64,000 nt of DNA from Nemopilema nomurai (lineage: Eukaryota > Cnidaria > Scyphozoa > Rhizostomeae > Rhizostomatidae), in NCBI GenBank assembly GCA_003864495.1, contig ML133383.1, positions 4,614,898-4,678,897 on the forward strand, written 5' to 3'. Positions 25,501 through 38,100 of this stretch are shown one piece after another; within the stretch, counting starts at the first letter, position 1, and each line of letters begins with the position of its first letter. Position numbers and translations under genes: made by a program. The notes beneath the pieces are model-generated. The model worked only from the letters and a program-made list of their open reading frames with translations. It was not told the DNA's origin and searched no databases.

Positions 25501-28500
25501 TGTCATTTTTGCATTGCTTATCAAAATCACTAGAATTGCATTACCAGGGCATTTTTTTGAAAGTAACTTTTTCAGCCTAAGAAAAACACAAGGAATACTA
25601 CTGTTTGAATATCCAAGGCAATAGCGGACAATGAGAGTCAACAAAATTGGCTCATATGCCATTCCATTTTAGGTTTATAACAAGAATTAGCAAGCCAAGC
25701 CCCAGCACATCTGCTAGCGACAGACTGCATAAAATCGGGCGAAAAAAACACGAATAAAATTTATATCATCTGCTGTTTATTTTAAGATTTTTCAACAAAA
25801 CAAAAATATAAACACTAGCATGCATTTAACAAGAAAGCCACGAGTACAACAATAAAAATGTCAGTACAATATTAAATCAATCGCATCCAAGGGTGTATAC
25901 GAAGAGCATTCTCCTGACATGCCTTGATGGATAAATATATATTATTTTCTCAAAATATAAACTTTATATCTCCACAGTAAAATCTTGACATAGCGGAGAC
26001 CAGAATTTGCTCATTCACTGTTGCGCTTGTTGCAGGGATGATGAGAAGGATACTCAGAATCACCAATACGTTTGTAAAGGGCAAATGAAGTTTTTCATGG
26101 TCGAAAAATTTTATCCTATTGAAGTCCAGGGAAGATTGTGTAGTATAGACAAAACTGAGTTAATGTTTGTGCTCCATTGCGTTGTAGCAGGGGAGGGCCT
26201 ATCGCCAGCACCTTCAATCCATATCTTTAAGCGCCAAAGTCAGTAGAAAGAACCATTGCTCTCCTAAAATTGGGTCCGTCACTGTGATTTGTGGGGAATT
26301 ACCCCAGTTGGCCCTACGAGTTCCCCCACCACCGAAGAGAAAGATGCTACCTTAGCCCAAAATGTCTGCAATTTGTGGCCCTCAGAGACAAAAGTAACAG
26401 GTGCTTCAAAAGGTTGGTAACAAATTTGGGGGCTCAATTGATGTCGATAGCAACCTCTATATCACTATATTTTTTATTCATCCACCTTGTAAGACGATTA
26501 ATTGCTCAATTTGTCAATATCTTAGTGTTTCCTTGCTTTTTCCAACCATACTCACGCTGAGATATTGCCTTGAAATTAATATATCCCGATATGCTGGTAG
26601 TGTTTCCTGCTGTCAACAAATAAGTCCCCACCCTTGACTAAGCCCCCACTCTAAAAAATATTTGGTCGTGAAAAAATTCCCTTGGGCTTATTCGAGGACT
26701 TACGGTTGTGTCATATCTTGGAGGCAAAAGTCTCATACAATAAGCAACCAGTGTCGATTCTAGCCGGAGGCGACTGTGTAACAGGCGTTTTATAGTGATG
26801 GAAGGTAGAGCGAGCGGCAAACAAGAACGCACTCTTATGTTATCATGTTTAATGAATCAACTCAACTAAAAACCCCCGATTACAGCTGTACTTACAATAT
26901 TCATTAACAGCGCATACGTGACATGTGAAAGAAGAGCTAGCCTGTCACATGAATAATGATGCCCGACAATTATCTTATCACAAATAATATTTTCAAATGA
27001 TATAATGCATAAAGAGACTTCTGCCAAAGATCATCATTTGCTCAGCTAATTGAAAAGCTAAAAATGCATTTGTATAGAGCTGCCTTAGATGGTGGCGTCT
27101 GCTTGCAGTAAGAAACTCATAACAGATTTTGCATTAAAGTCGGTGTCAACAGAGCTGCCTGTCGAGGCCAACGATACTGTACTGGCATCTAAAGAAATTG
27201 ATGCTTTATTGAATTAGAAGTTAGAATTGACACTATTACGCACTATATTTGACTAAGAAGTTAGAGAGCATGGGACATTAGTAGGCCAAAGTGGAACTGG
27301 CAGCAGTAAGATGGCTTTTGCTACAAAATTCCATATTGTTTGTCTTTTGGGAACCACCAATCTTGTTGCTTTTAGGAATAGTGAGACAATCTTAATTCTA
27401 ACGAGTTGAATTTGAAGTCTAAATTTTCTACTATTTTTCTGAAATTATTCGTTGTCATTTCAAACATTTCCCAGCTGATTGACATTTCCAAGTATTACAA
27501 TTAAACATATAAGTGCACTGGTGTAAAGTACACTTTATAGTTACAAAACTAAATGATCGGTGGTACAAAAGAGTTGGTCTCCCTTTGTCACCAGTAACCA
27601 GATAACTTTAGCTAAGAGAACTTAACAAAGTGAACTTTACAAAGTTAATTTTTATCAGGGTCTATTGAATGGCATACTGTTGTGGTCCACATAGCACTAA
27701 GTACGCACTTGAATATCTTACCTTTTAGCCAATTCATCCATATTACTCTCTTTATTAAAATTTAAGTCAGAAAGTTTGATCTAGCACTTTGGAAAGAATT
27801 TTTTTTTGCTTAGATTTAAATGGCACTTTAAATTCTTCAAAAGCATCATTATGGATATTTTACCTTAAAGAGGAATGCAACTAACTGACCAAAATGAATG
27901 TATTGGAGAATTTCAAGTGATTGTTTCTTTTGGGAAGAATTATTCATTACCTTACATTACAGCTGATTATTCTTCAGTGTCAAGATAAAGAGACATATGT
28001 GGGAGCTGTATTACACTTATTCATGCCATAATAAGTATGAAAGGACACAATCTTCCAATTACACAATTGTTTCTAACATCCTTGAATGCAAATTGTAATC
28101 AAATTTATTTCTTCCATCAAAGGACAAAGATTTAAAGAAGAAGCTGCAAGAATTCTTTTCGCTTTATAATTTTCATAGAAAACTGGATGTAGAGCTCTTG
28201 AAATTTGACTCAAATTCATACTGTTCAACCAATAATGGCACATGAGCATGCATTGAAAAGGCTGTTTTATTGTGCTTTTATCATGTGCAAAGTAAAAAAA
28301 CTGAATATTTATTCAACCCAAAACATTTATCAAATACTATTCCCTCCTACTATTTTATAACTTTATTTTTAGCATTTTAATTTAAAGGTAAACATACATT
28401 CTAAAATTTATACCTACATTTGATATCATCACACAAATGCCTGCATTACAATTGAGACACAGGAAATGCTGTACAGGCTATAAAATAACCAATATTTAAT

Positions 28501-29790
28501 ATACAAATGCTTGTAACATTTCTTCCAAGGATAATTTTGTGCGAATTTGAGATCACATGATAGATTATACCCTGTGTACACACTATTTATAGTATTTTTG
28601 CAGTAGAGTAAAAAACAAAACAAAAATTTCAACTAAGTAGAATAAACGGCCTTGAAAGTTTGGTTTGAATCTTTCCACTCGTGTCTGGCGGTTAGGCCCT
28701 CGCGTAGATGAGCTACCCGTTCCCTTGTTGAATCACAAACTCATCGACTGCTTGTAAATTTCCAGTCATCAATAACCTTTTTAATTTCTTCCAAATATCT
28801 TCTTCAATGCTTGCGATGACTTTCTTCAACTATTCGGTTGAGATCTGATGGAGATCATGCACATGTGAACAACAGTGAATCCTAGTCACGTGGGGTCGGT
28901 GTTCCCTGGCAAATCTTTTTACTTCGTTCGTGGACCAGCCTGCTCACTTCTGAAGATCCTCAAACTCTGACGTAGGCAAGACCTCATAAAACGTATATTA
29001 AACATATGCCAAATATACCCTATTAAAAGTGAATTGGTTTATTACGTCATTTTGGCGAATTTTCCTCTCGTTAAAATCGCTCAGGTCGACCTCTTCTCAG
29101 GGACAACAATGTATTGAAATTCTGTGCGTGCGCATGTAGAAACTGCGCGCGACTTTCTCAAAATGCGAAGGAACTACTCAAAATGCATGGCAACAGTCGA
29201 TAAACATTCTCAAAATCATGCCTAGATACAGGACGCGGTGCGGCGTCTTACCACTTTCCTGGGTACTAGGTTCGATGAGGAACAATTTGGTTTTTTATCA
29301 GAGAAGATTTAAAAATGTTTAGCGTAGAAAAAGCTACCTTAAATATATAATAAAAAAGATACGGTTCTCTTGAATCTTAAACTGGGGCTCATTATCTTTT
29401 GCACTTTAATTAGAAAATTCAAGCCGGGAAAATTTGACATTCTCAATAGAGAATGTTGAGAATGTCTGGACCTGCCCCTGGAATGGAAGCAGCTCATTGG
29501 CCGACAGTGTGGTTTGATGGACAAGCATCAACATTGTATTGATAAAAATTCTCTACTCTACAGCTCTGGCAGTTGAAAACAAACTTTCTAGCCATTTCAA
29601 GTTTGAGGCAGATTCACATTATGCTAACTAACGTAAGACAGCATGTAGTAAGTTTACCAGAATATGTATTTACATCATCTAAAAGGATTGATAGCGTTTT
29701 TCGAGGTAGAAAGAAACATTTTGAATGTTCTATCTGAGGAATTTTTGACCGGTGCTCAATCACCCATAGCAACCCCCTGGATCCGCCTGT
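22581..29790. other. No recognisable gene, copy B
   Basis: Counterpart of 6,443-13,295, including the promoter-like block with CCAAT at 24,806 and E2F-like site at 24,839-24,852, and the TATA-like site at 25,465. Between about 25,550 and 26,140 it carries sequence that A has lost but C retains. Confidence 0.45.
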
Positions 29791-30660
29791 GGAAAGAACA
29801 TATCATACTAAGGATAGTCATGCTTCGTCAGACGAAATACGATACGTCTCCCGTTTTTTACGTAGCAAACTTGCTAAGAAGACATGTACCATCAGTTCCT
29901 CCGACACATTTGACCATGATCTTTCTATTTATAAAAAAATTCGACAAAGCTCGAATAAAACAACGGTCTCTACTCATAACATTGTTGGATCTAAAAAATG
30001 GTTATGTTGAACGCTTTCTACAAAGGAAACTTTCCCTTCTTCCGTCATTCTCACTAGAGCGCTGCAAACAATACTTTATAGAAACACTCTCTGCTAAGCA
30101 TCCAAACAAACAGTCTCCCATTCCATCTTGGATTCCTTCCTTCAGTAATCCCACTCATCCTTTTCATTCAGATCCTCCTCCATACCAAAAGAAAACCTCC
30201 ATTATCCATCGCATAAAGTTCTCTAGCTCTCCTTGTCCAATTGACAAAATATCAGTGATTTGCTTCAAACGTTGTCCTTCTCTTCGCTCTTTCTTAACTG
30301 ATTTGATTCGCATAATCTTGCTATCTGGACATGTCCCATCGGAATGGAAAAAGCTTGCACTATATTAATACATAATAAAGGAGATACTGAGGATCCCTGG
30401 GACTTCAGACCTATCACTCTCTAATAGGTCCCACTAAAAATCTTCAAATCTTGCCTCCAAGATTCTGTATTTGATTTCCTCAAACAAAATGGCTTCAAAG
30501 AACATCAGATTCAAAAAGGTTTTACCCATCATATACTGGAACATACATACATGCCATTTAATCGACAAAGCTCGAATAAAAAAACGGTCTCTAGTCATAA
30601 CATTGTTGGATCTAAAAAATGCCTTCGAAAAGGTTCATCACAATCTAATCAAATCTTATC
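29791..30660 (+). pseudogene. Non-LTR retrotransposon, 5' part, copy B
   Basis: Encodes pieces of the N-terminal and finger/palm region of a LINE reverse transcriptase. One example is PCPIDKISVICFKRCPSLRS near 30,230-30,300, followed by a block with LSGHVPSEWKK and, in other frames, a broken DFRPITL-type motif near 30,400 and ITLLDLKNAF near 30,600. Two 60-bp direct repeats (29,941-30,000 and 30,562-30,621) flank a 561-bp segment absent from A. The element continues after the P-like insertion at 33,843. Confidence 0.7.
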
Positions 30661-30669
30661 TGTCTTACC

Positions 30670-33600
30670 CATAGAGATAGGATAATGAAAACACTAGAGT
30701 GCGAACTGATGTTTTGTGCGCCATTTTGCAAGAGGTAATAACAACGGCTCGTGGAAGGTGGTCGAGTATGGCGGACTACGAAGTTGCACTGGAAATAAAG
30801 TTTGTATTTGCAAACTTTCAAGTCAATTCGGGTGAATATCATAATGATGGCAAGATGTAAAGATACTTCTACCATCGGAGTGTCCTTATCTATAGATTTT
30901 GGCAACTTTTCGTGTCCGTACAAAGTAAAATGCTGCAGCAGTCGGCATGTACGAAGGAACGACAGCGCGCAATCCAAAAACCCAGAGTGAGCCACTGATG
31001 AAGCTTCTTGGAGTTGTTACGAATTTTAAAATGGTAAGTGGTAAATTATTCTCTTTAGATTTCTCGAGAAGTAACCGATTGATGTGTATTTCACTTACTT
31101 AGATATAAAGAATCGCGATCAATTTTGTCTTTGGATCATGGCATTTTTCTGGTCCTTTCCGTTACATTGCAGTTGAATTTCCTACCCTATTGACAAACAA
31201 TGTTTATGGTATCTTTCTAAATGAGAGCCATTCATATTTTCTTTCATTACTTTAAACTCGACGTAGAGGGCTGCCTTACACGTGTTTCAGTGATCTAAAG
31301 AAAACATCAGAAACATTTTTGCCCAAGGGTTGAACAGGACCAGCGATGTTGTGCTATACAATAGCAAGGGACTCTTGAAGCCATTGCGAAAATATGCCTC
31401 AGGAAACAAGGAAAACAGCTAAAACTGATCATCTAATTGGAGGCTGAGCCCTTGAGCCACCAAAGCACTACACCTCATTCATGCGAGATTGTGCTTAAAA
31501 CAATTCATGTACTGACGGAACAAGGTATTCTAAAAGAAAGTTAACATGCATCAGTCAACATTTCTAATAAAAAATTTGTCAAAATTGAAAAATTTAGGGT
31601 CTAAATTTTTTCCCCCAGGAATTTATTGTCTACTATGTTTTTCCCTAAAAATAAAGGAAAACCATCAAACTTAAGCTAAACTACCTCTACTGGTTTTTAA
31701 AAAGAACAGTCTTGGTCAGCTTGTGTCTTATTGAGGCTTCTCCTTTATTCACAACACATCTATTGTAGTGTTGACCATAGGTTTGAAGGCCCATTGTCAG
31801 ATATCTTTTTGAAACTTCCTTTATAATTTGTGCTGCATGACTGTCTCCATAACCTGTATCTTTAGTTTCTGTGCATCTTTGTTTCGTGTCAGGAAGCAGT
31901 GAGGCAGCCTTTGGTGACATTAGATGGCAACAGGCAGTGGTCACTTTTTGCAAATCCCCACCCCCTCTCTGTTGTGAATTTATTTTTTATATCTAAAACA
32001 TTGAGTGTAAAAAGCCTTTCAATAGCATCAGTATTTCAAACACCCCCTTGCTATATTAATAGGTCCACCTTTTTTCCATTTTGTTAGAGAAATGGAGGAA
32101 TGACCTTGATCATCAACTGAGACTGGAGCAGAGTTGATTATTGAAAGAAGGCAGTCTTTGCAAGTAATGGAAGCCTGGATTCTTCTGCAAATGAATCCTG
32201 AGATGTAGTAAAGAACATTATTCTTAAATGGGTTCAGGCAGTTAGGAAGATCAGGCTCATCAGAGACGGAACTTTTGTCACCTTGGGCTGTAGTTATGCT
32301 TAAGATTGTATTATGTTTTATAAAAGCCAGTCTGCAGAGTGCCTTGACTAGGTATTGCAACAGGTGTTGCATGCAAAACAAATCATATGACAGCAAAATA
32401 GCAATTTTCCTTTAGGAGTAATTCTGAATTTCATTGTGCATTGTGTAACTGAGCTGATACGCAGACTAGCATATGCATGTACATTTTTATTCCGTCTGCT
32501 ATAGATAGATTAGTGAATTATACCTATAGTGAATTTCCATACTATCGGTTCAAATCAAGTAAATTGTTTTGAACATAACAATATTTTTTAAGGAAAAATT
32601 GCTGAGGAAGATAAATGATAAATTGAAAAGGGGACAAGGAGCCACTCCCCCTCCCCCTTTGCGTCCTTTCCTGATGTTCAGAGGGGTTTTCAGGGACATG
32701 GTGACTTAAGTTATATAGAGGGGGCTGTTCTCACAAAAATTCCAATAAAATCTGGGCGCGTCAAATCTGGGTTTGGTTTATCTAAAAACCTAGAACTTAT
32801 TGCGAATAGCAGACACCATTCAAAACGCTACAAAATGAAATGACATGCCGGCTTATATTTTGCGTCGGTCTACGTATACATATATACGATCTTGTAATGT
32901 TTGGTAATCGGAAAAATTAGGAGGGACTGAAAAAAAGAATTTGAATACTTTCGACGGATATGACGGAAAACGTACAATTTTCCTTCAAGAATATGCTAGT
33001 GGCACTCTCCATCTGCCCCTCCCAAGACGCCCGTGAAAGAATTCATCTTTTTTACTCGCTAAACTGTATATCAAATATCACTTGTGCTATCAGAAACATG
33101 AAGTTATTTGTGAAAGGAAATGGTTGTACCAGTTCTCTCTTCGTGTTATCTTCTGGAAGGACGCGTACAACGCGCAACAACACAGTGGTTCGGCATTCTA
33201 ATGCAAAGCGAACTAACGAGTACAGCATGTAAGCGTATTAAAAAATCCTTATTCAACAAAAAAATTTCTCACAAAAAAAATACATTTTTCTCCCCTCTAC
33301 TTGTATACTGAGTAAATAAGGTCCAAAATTCCAACGATTGAAATGAATATTCAGAATAGTACAGAAAATTCTAGAAAAAAAGCCTATTATAGACAAGAGC
33401 AATAAATAAGGCGTCACTTGTTCATTGCTGCATCATTACTTCCAATTCATTTTATCGCTGCTGTTAAGTTTTGCATCATAAAAGTCCATTGGAATTCCGA
33501 AAAGAACTTTCCAGCCAGAGACGTGGTTTCCAGAAATTCCATGCGATTTATCTGTGATTGCGCAATGCAAATTATGTCTTTGTGAGAATTTTCTCCAGGT

Positions 33601-33833
33601 AATATAAGCTTCCACAAACAATAATTATGGACGATGGTATATTCTTGCTATTCCGAAACGAAAAATCGATTATATTTTAAAATCATCTTGCATGATCAGA
33701 GGGTCCAGTATACAAACCATAGTACTTCCGCGTTCTACATTACCTCTTACAAAATGGCGCACAAAGCTTCAGCCTCGATTGGGCTAGAACAATAGGAGTC
33801 TGCACTCTAGTGTTTTAATTATTCTATCTCTAT
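30670..33833. mobile_element. P-like DNA transposon, 3,164 bp, only in copy B
   Basis: Interrupts the LINE frame between ATCTGTCTTACC and CACTACG. A 9-bp duplication TGTCTTACC flanks it (30,661-30,669 and 33,834-33,842); copy A has the empty site at about 13,563. The ends are inverted repeats. ATAGAGATAGGATAAT at the left matches ATAGAGATAGAATAAT on the opposite strand at the right, about 30 of 32 bp in all. A second inverted block, TTTGTGCGCCATTTTG, lies further in at both ends with unequal spacing. Minus-strand frames resemble the C-terminal part of P/THAP9 transposases. Most of the transposase is missing, so this is a non-autonomous or decayed copy. P elements usually give 8-bp duplications; the ninth base here may be chance. 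Confidence 0.75.
31687..32396 (-). pseudogene. P-element/THAP9-like transposase, C-terminal remnant
   Basis: Two minus-strand frames, 32,396-32,028 and 31,953-31,687, read as consecutive pieces. The first contains VLYYISGFICRRI, then C..C with the spacing K-D-C-L-L, then LTKWKKGG. This matches the YIAGY...C..C...GGL pattern near the end of P-family transposases. The second contains KRYLTMGLQTYG and ends HKLTKTVLFKNQ, matching the family's RYL..RL..Y.K tail. A short gap between them could be an intron. No THAP zinc finger or RNase-H-like catalytic core was found in the rest of the insertion. Confidence 0.55.
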
Positions 33834-33842
33834 TGTCTTACC

Positions 33843-35220
33843 ACTACGTACCAAAAAGCATCCAGTCCTTGATTTAAAGTACCGGCATAAATTTTTAAAC
33901 ATCTATTATCACAGACAAATTTGTTACCCTGCTATTCCTGTTAAACGTGGGGTTCTTCAAGGTGATTGCCTCAGTCCCGTTCTATTTAACATGTGCTTTA
34001 ATAATTCCATTCAATACATAACAGCAGAAAAATTCAAACAACTTGGTTTCTCCCCCCATAGCCAACCAGACTGCATGTTCACTCCAGAGCACTGGTTTCA
34101 ATTTGCAGACGGTGCTGCAGTCATTACGAGCGGGAGAAAGAAAACCAGCTACTTTTAAACTGCTTTACAAGATGGTGCCTATGGTCTAATATGATTATAA
34201 GAGTAGACAAATGCACATTAAGTGGCATTATTCTGTCAAAAAGCAGTTCGGTATTAATTTTATTCATCCTTCTGTTAATTCATGCAGTCTCAAACTGTTT
34301 ATCTTAATGTACTGAAATCCTCTCTCAACAAAAACATCCAATCTTTGTGGAAGAGTACCAGCCACGGCATGAACATCCAATATGATGTTTACGGGAAAAC
34401 TAGAGAAGTATTGAAGGATGTTAGATCAGAACATAGAGAGCACCTTGAAAACCATCTAATATCTCAAGGTACCGTTCTTTCCTACATCTTTGATAACTCT
34501 TTTCATATGGCCTCTAAAATATGGACCACGGTTCAAAGCAACATGCCCAAGAACATTTACTGTTTCACTATCATATATCTTAGCAACTCCCTTGTCACGC
34601 GAAAAAACCTTTCTAAATGGAACAATACTCAGTCGCCCGATTGCTCTTTGTGCCATTTTCCAGAAACGATACTTCACATTGTTGCAGGCTGCAAAACATA
34701 CCTCGAAGAAGGCCTTTACATATGGTGCCGAAACTCTGAATTAAACTTCCTAACACAGGCCTTTACACCTATACCTAATTGCTCTCTTTACGTAGATCTT
34801 TCAGGTTATCTCTCACCTACTATCATAACAGGAGAGATCTTCCGTCCTTATCAACTTTTAGTCCCTTCTGACCAGCGCCTATTCATAGTTGAGCTAACAG
34901 TAGGATACGAAACTAACTTGGATGTTATGCTAACCGCAAAAGAGAGAAATACTCGCATCTCGTTCATGGCCTAAGCTCAGCTTATTCTTCTATCGTGTTT
35001 GTAAATCTTTCTATCAGTCCCCTAGGTATCTTTGGTCTCTCCTGCTCTTCTTTTATCGACATGTGCAATGCTCTAGATATCAGCAGGAATCATCTCCGCT
35101 TCATGATCTCCAAACTATCCAACTTAACTATCCGTACTACCTAATACATTTTCTGCCACAGAAATGAGTCTTAGAATAATCCTGAACTTCTTCAATTCTA
35201 ACGATCTCTGCTACTGACAA
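33843..35220 (+). pseudogene. Non-LTR retrotransposon, 3' part, copy B
   Basis: Continues the LINE after the P-like insertion. The catalytic FADD box reads FADG here (34,102-34,113), losing the second Asp. A long intact frame (34,282-34,974) holds the zinc-knuckle-like CSLC...ETILHIVAGC. This is followed by a block with YVDLSGYLSP...RPYQLLV...FIVELTVGYE, which fits the restriction-like endonuclease of R2/R4-type elements. It is followed by the remains of the C-terminal tail (LGIFG.SCSSFIDMCNALD). Dead as an enzyme, but the C-terminal half is far better preserved than in A. Confidence 0.75.
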
Positions 35221-36708
35221 CTTCTAAAGCCGACACGCTTCTTCTTCTTTTTACTAATTACTTTTGTTGTGCTTGTAATAGTCTTTTTCTTTGTACTCAG
35301 GGTAGCAATGGCAAAATTACCTTCGTAAAAGTGAAATTTGTAATTGTTGTTTAAATTGAGTTGAAAATGAAAAGTTTCCATTTTCATTTGCAATAGTATG
35401 GAGTGAAAAGGCTAAAATTCTATATCGTGAACAAAAGGCCTCGAGCTCAAGTTGTTTTATATCAAGTTGTCTGTTTTGCCCTTCTACTGTAATGAATAGC
35501 ATAGTGTGTCAAATACCTTTTTCAATACTTGCTTGTTATTCAATCAAACTTTCCGCGCACTCAGGAAAGAGAAGCGCAAAATGATTATCAAAAGTTGCAG
35601 TTGCTGCCTTTTCTGTATATCAGTACTGGTAGGTAAAGTGAACCCTCCTTGATGGTATGAGACAGTCAATTCTTGTCACGTTACATTGAATGCATTCGAG
35701 TATCAACTCTTCCTGAAAATAACCACCACTTCAATTAATGTCCTAAAAAGGTCTGGATCGAGCAACTAGACTTTGTATTTGAAGCCATGATGGCGGTCAT
35801 CTTGATGTGACTACTTTTCTGTAATCACATGCGACCACAGTTCTTCATTTGTTGGAAACAAAGCACGACACTTGTTGGGAAATCTAGAATACCATCGAAA
35901 TTTCACAATAAAAGCTTCATGCTGTGTTTTTATATTTATCTGTCATCTAATGAACCAAAATGTATAGGTTAAACGATTCCTAGCGTATCCGAGCTTTGTG
36001 ATTTGCGAGAGCGACATGTCAAATTTGGCATAAAAATTAACGTAGCAGATAAACATTGATTCGTGTCTGGACCAAAGCTGACAGATTTACGGCCCCTTTG
36101 GTGAGGTATACTTTTCAGTTAAAAATTATCGTGTGACACGGAGCTAAAAGCTAGTGAAACTGCAGTGAAGTTCAAGTCATGTAATTTGGTACCAAAAGGG
36201 CAAGCAAAACATAAATTTATATATGATTCTTTTTTCCTTTGTATTTTTTAAATATTTGTCATTGCTTCAGATAATATGAAATAGGATTTATGAATATGTA
36301 ATATGAATTAAATATTTGTCATTGCATCAGATAATATGTAATATGATACTTTAGCCCACGCTTAGCTGAAGTCCTCTGTAGCCATTATAAAATGTGAAGA
36401 AGGATAATCTTTACTGGATAATCGTTTGGGCACAAAATTAAATTCAAAATTCAAGTTAAGTTCAAGAATAGAAAGTTCAAAAAAAATAGCTCGTGTCAAA
36501 GAATTGATAAAAGACCAGTTGAAAGATAGTTTAGTTATCATATTTTAAGAAAACAATTGCTATAGTCATATTCAAATAGAAGAGCAAGCCCAGGTAGAAT
36601 TCTTACAAAATGCGAAGAGCGAGAATCTTTACTGGATAATCGTTTGGGCACAGAATTCAAGTTAAGTTCAAGAAAAGAAAGTTCAAAAAAATATCTCGTG
36701 TTTCATTG
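35221..36708. other. No gene; copy B/C junction with scar
   Basis: AT-rich DNA like 15,241-16,458. At about 36,490-36,605 it contains a roughly 110-bp diverged copy of the unit's own start (compare 36,884-36,987). This lies between two copies of the TACTGGATAATCGTTTGGGC segment (about 36,412 and 36,633). The A/B junction lacks this. Confidence 0.6.
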
Positions 36709-37679
36709 CACCAAGCCATTTCGTTTTCACCGATTTTTGAAAAAGTGGGCCTTCCTGAAGCGGAGACCTTTCTTTCGACAAAATCACAATGCATATCGCA
36801 AGATATCCGCTAGATGTTATCTAACCATAAAGGTAAATGGAGTATAAAGGATATTTATCTTACGAAAGCTTGTTGTATTGAAAAGAATTGATAAGAGGCC
36901 AGTTCAAAAATAGTCTAGTTATCACATTTTAAGAAAACAATTGCTATAGGCATATTTAAATAGAAAAGCAAGCCCAGGTAGAATTCTTTCATCAACAATG
37001 AAGCCTAGATTGATGGTACAATAAAATTCAGTACAAATCTTAGTGTGTAAAAGATAGTTCTCACTATGATTTCAAGGTGACTGCCACACTCAAAGTTAGT
37101 TGGAATGACTCTTCGATCATCAGCTTCCCGTTGCAGAGGCCATCAAGTTCTCCTCGTAGAAATTTGGTTTAATTCAAAGAGAAGAGCGTATTTCGCTACC
37201 TTTTTATCAAGACGCTTAGGTGGTACATTTACAAAATGCATTCTGGTCACAATTTTCGTGGTGAGCACCATGAAACCATGGGATTAGAATGAGTATAAAA
37301 CAGCACTTCTTACTTTTTGGTTGCAACCAAGATGAGGTATGCACATTGGTAGCGGGTCGTAATTTGATTCTTGTGCATTGATCGTGTTTTGCTTCGTTTA
37401 ATGAACAGATTTTCTCCTTTCTGTCTTTTTTCTTTCGTTGGCTAATTTTCTCGGGCTGTTTTCCGTTCACAACCATGTGAAACACATTGTTTTATCATGA
37501 TGGAAAATAAAATTTACAGATAGACTAAGCAATTGAAAGTTGGTGTGAGACTCTTCGTGGTTCTACACATTTCGCTGCATACAAAAAAATAATACTAAAT
37601 CAACTACAAATGAAACTTGAAAGTGTTCTGTGGGGATTTAAGAATTCAAAATGTTAAAGATCTAAGAAATTGGTAGCAT

Positions 37680-38100
37680 TCATGAAAAGGTCGCCAAATC
37701 AGGGATTGATCGTGAAATTTCGAAGAATTCGATAACCACTAGTTTCATAAATTGCTTTAACATACAATCCTGTGCAGTGAAATCCTTCTTGGCTAATCCT
37801 GTAAGTTTCAACTTATAAAAGCTCGATTTCCTTTTTGCAAGCTCAATATCTGCAAACTTTGCATTTTCCATGCGTTCCTTTTGCCGTTCTCTTTGTATAC
37901 TGCTTCTCGTACTCAACATCTCATCTAGGATTGTGGAATGTCTTTTTGTCGTTTAAAAACTTCAATGCAGAAAATCTGAAGACAGGACTTACCTGATACA
38001 GATAAATAGCCTCTTTGTCGTCTTCTTCTCCCAACCATTTGCCATAGTTGAAGTCTTTATTTCCGTTTTGGTTGCTAGCTATTTATTCAAATACACTGGC
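37680..38100 (-). pseudogene. Decayed minus-strand gene, copy C
   Basis: The third exon-like block is the longest of the three copies (frame 37,919-37,680). It starts at a TAG acceptor with DEMLSTRSS and continues through a Lys/Arg-rich helical region into KLKLTGLAKKDF. However, the preceding block has a stop shortly after MASVFE. The first block of A and B is deleted here (compare 38,560-38,570). Non-functional as it stands. Confidence 0.3.

Larger units (their letters stand above)
16459..36708. repeat. Tandem duplication copy B (full 20,250-bp period)
   Basis: Second copy of the unit, measured from the match of position 1 to the start of copy C. Its greater length compared with A comes mainly from a 3,164-bp P-like transposon at 30,670-33,833 and an extra 621-bp LINE segment at about 30,001-30,621. 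It lacks a segment corresponding to C about 46,030-46,310. Order and orientation of all sub-features match copy A. Confidence 0.93.
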
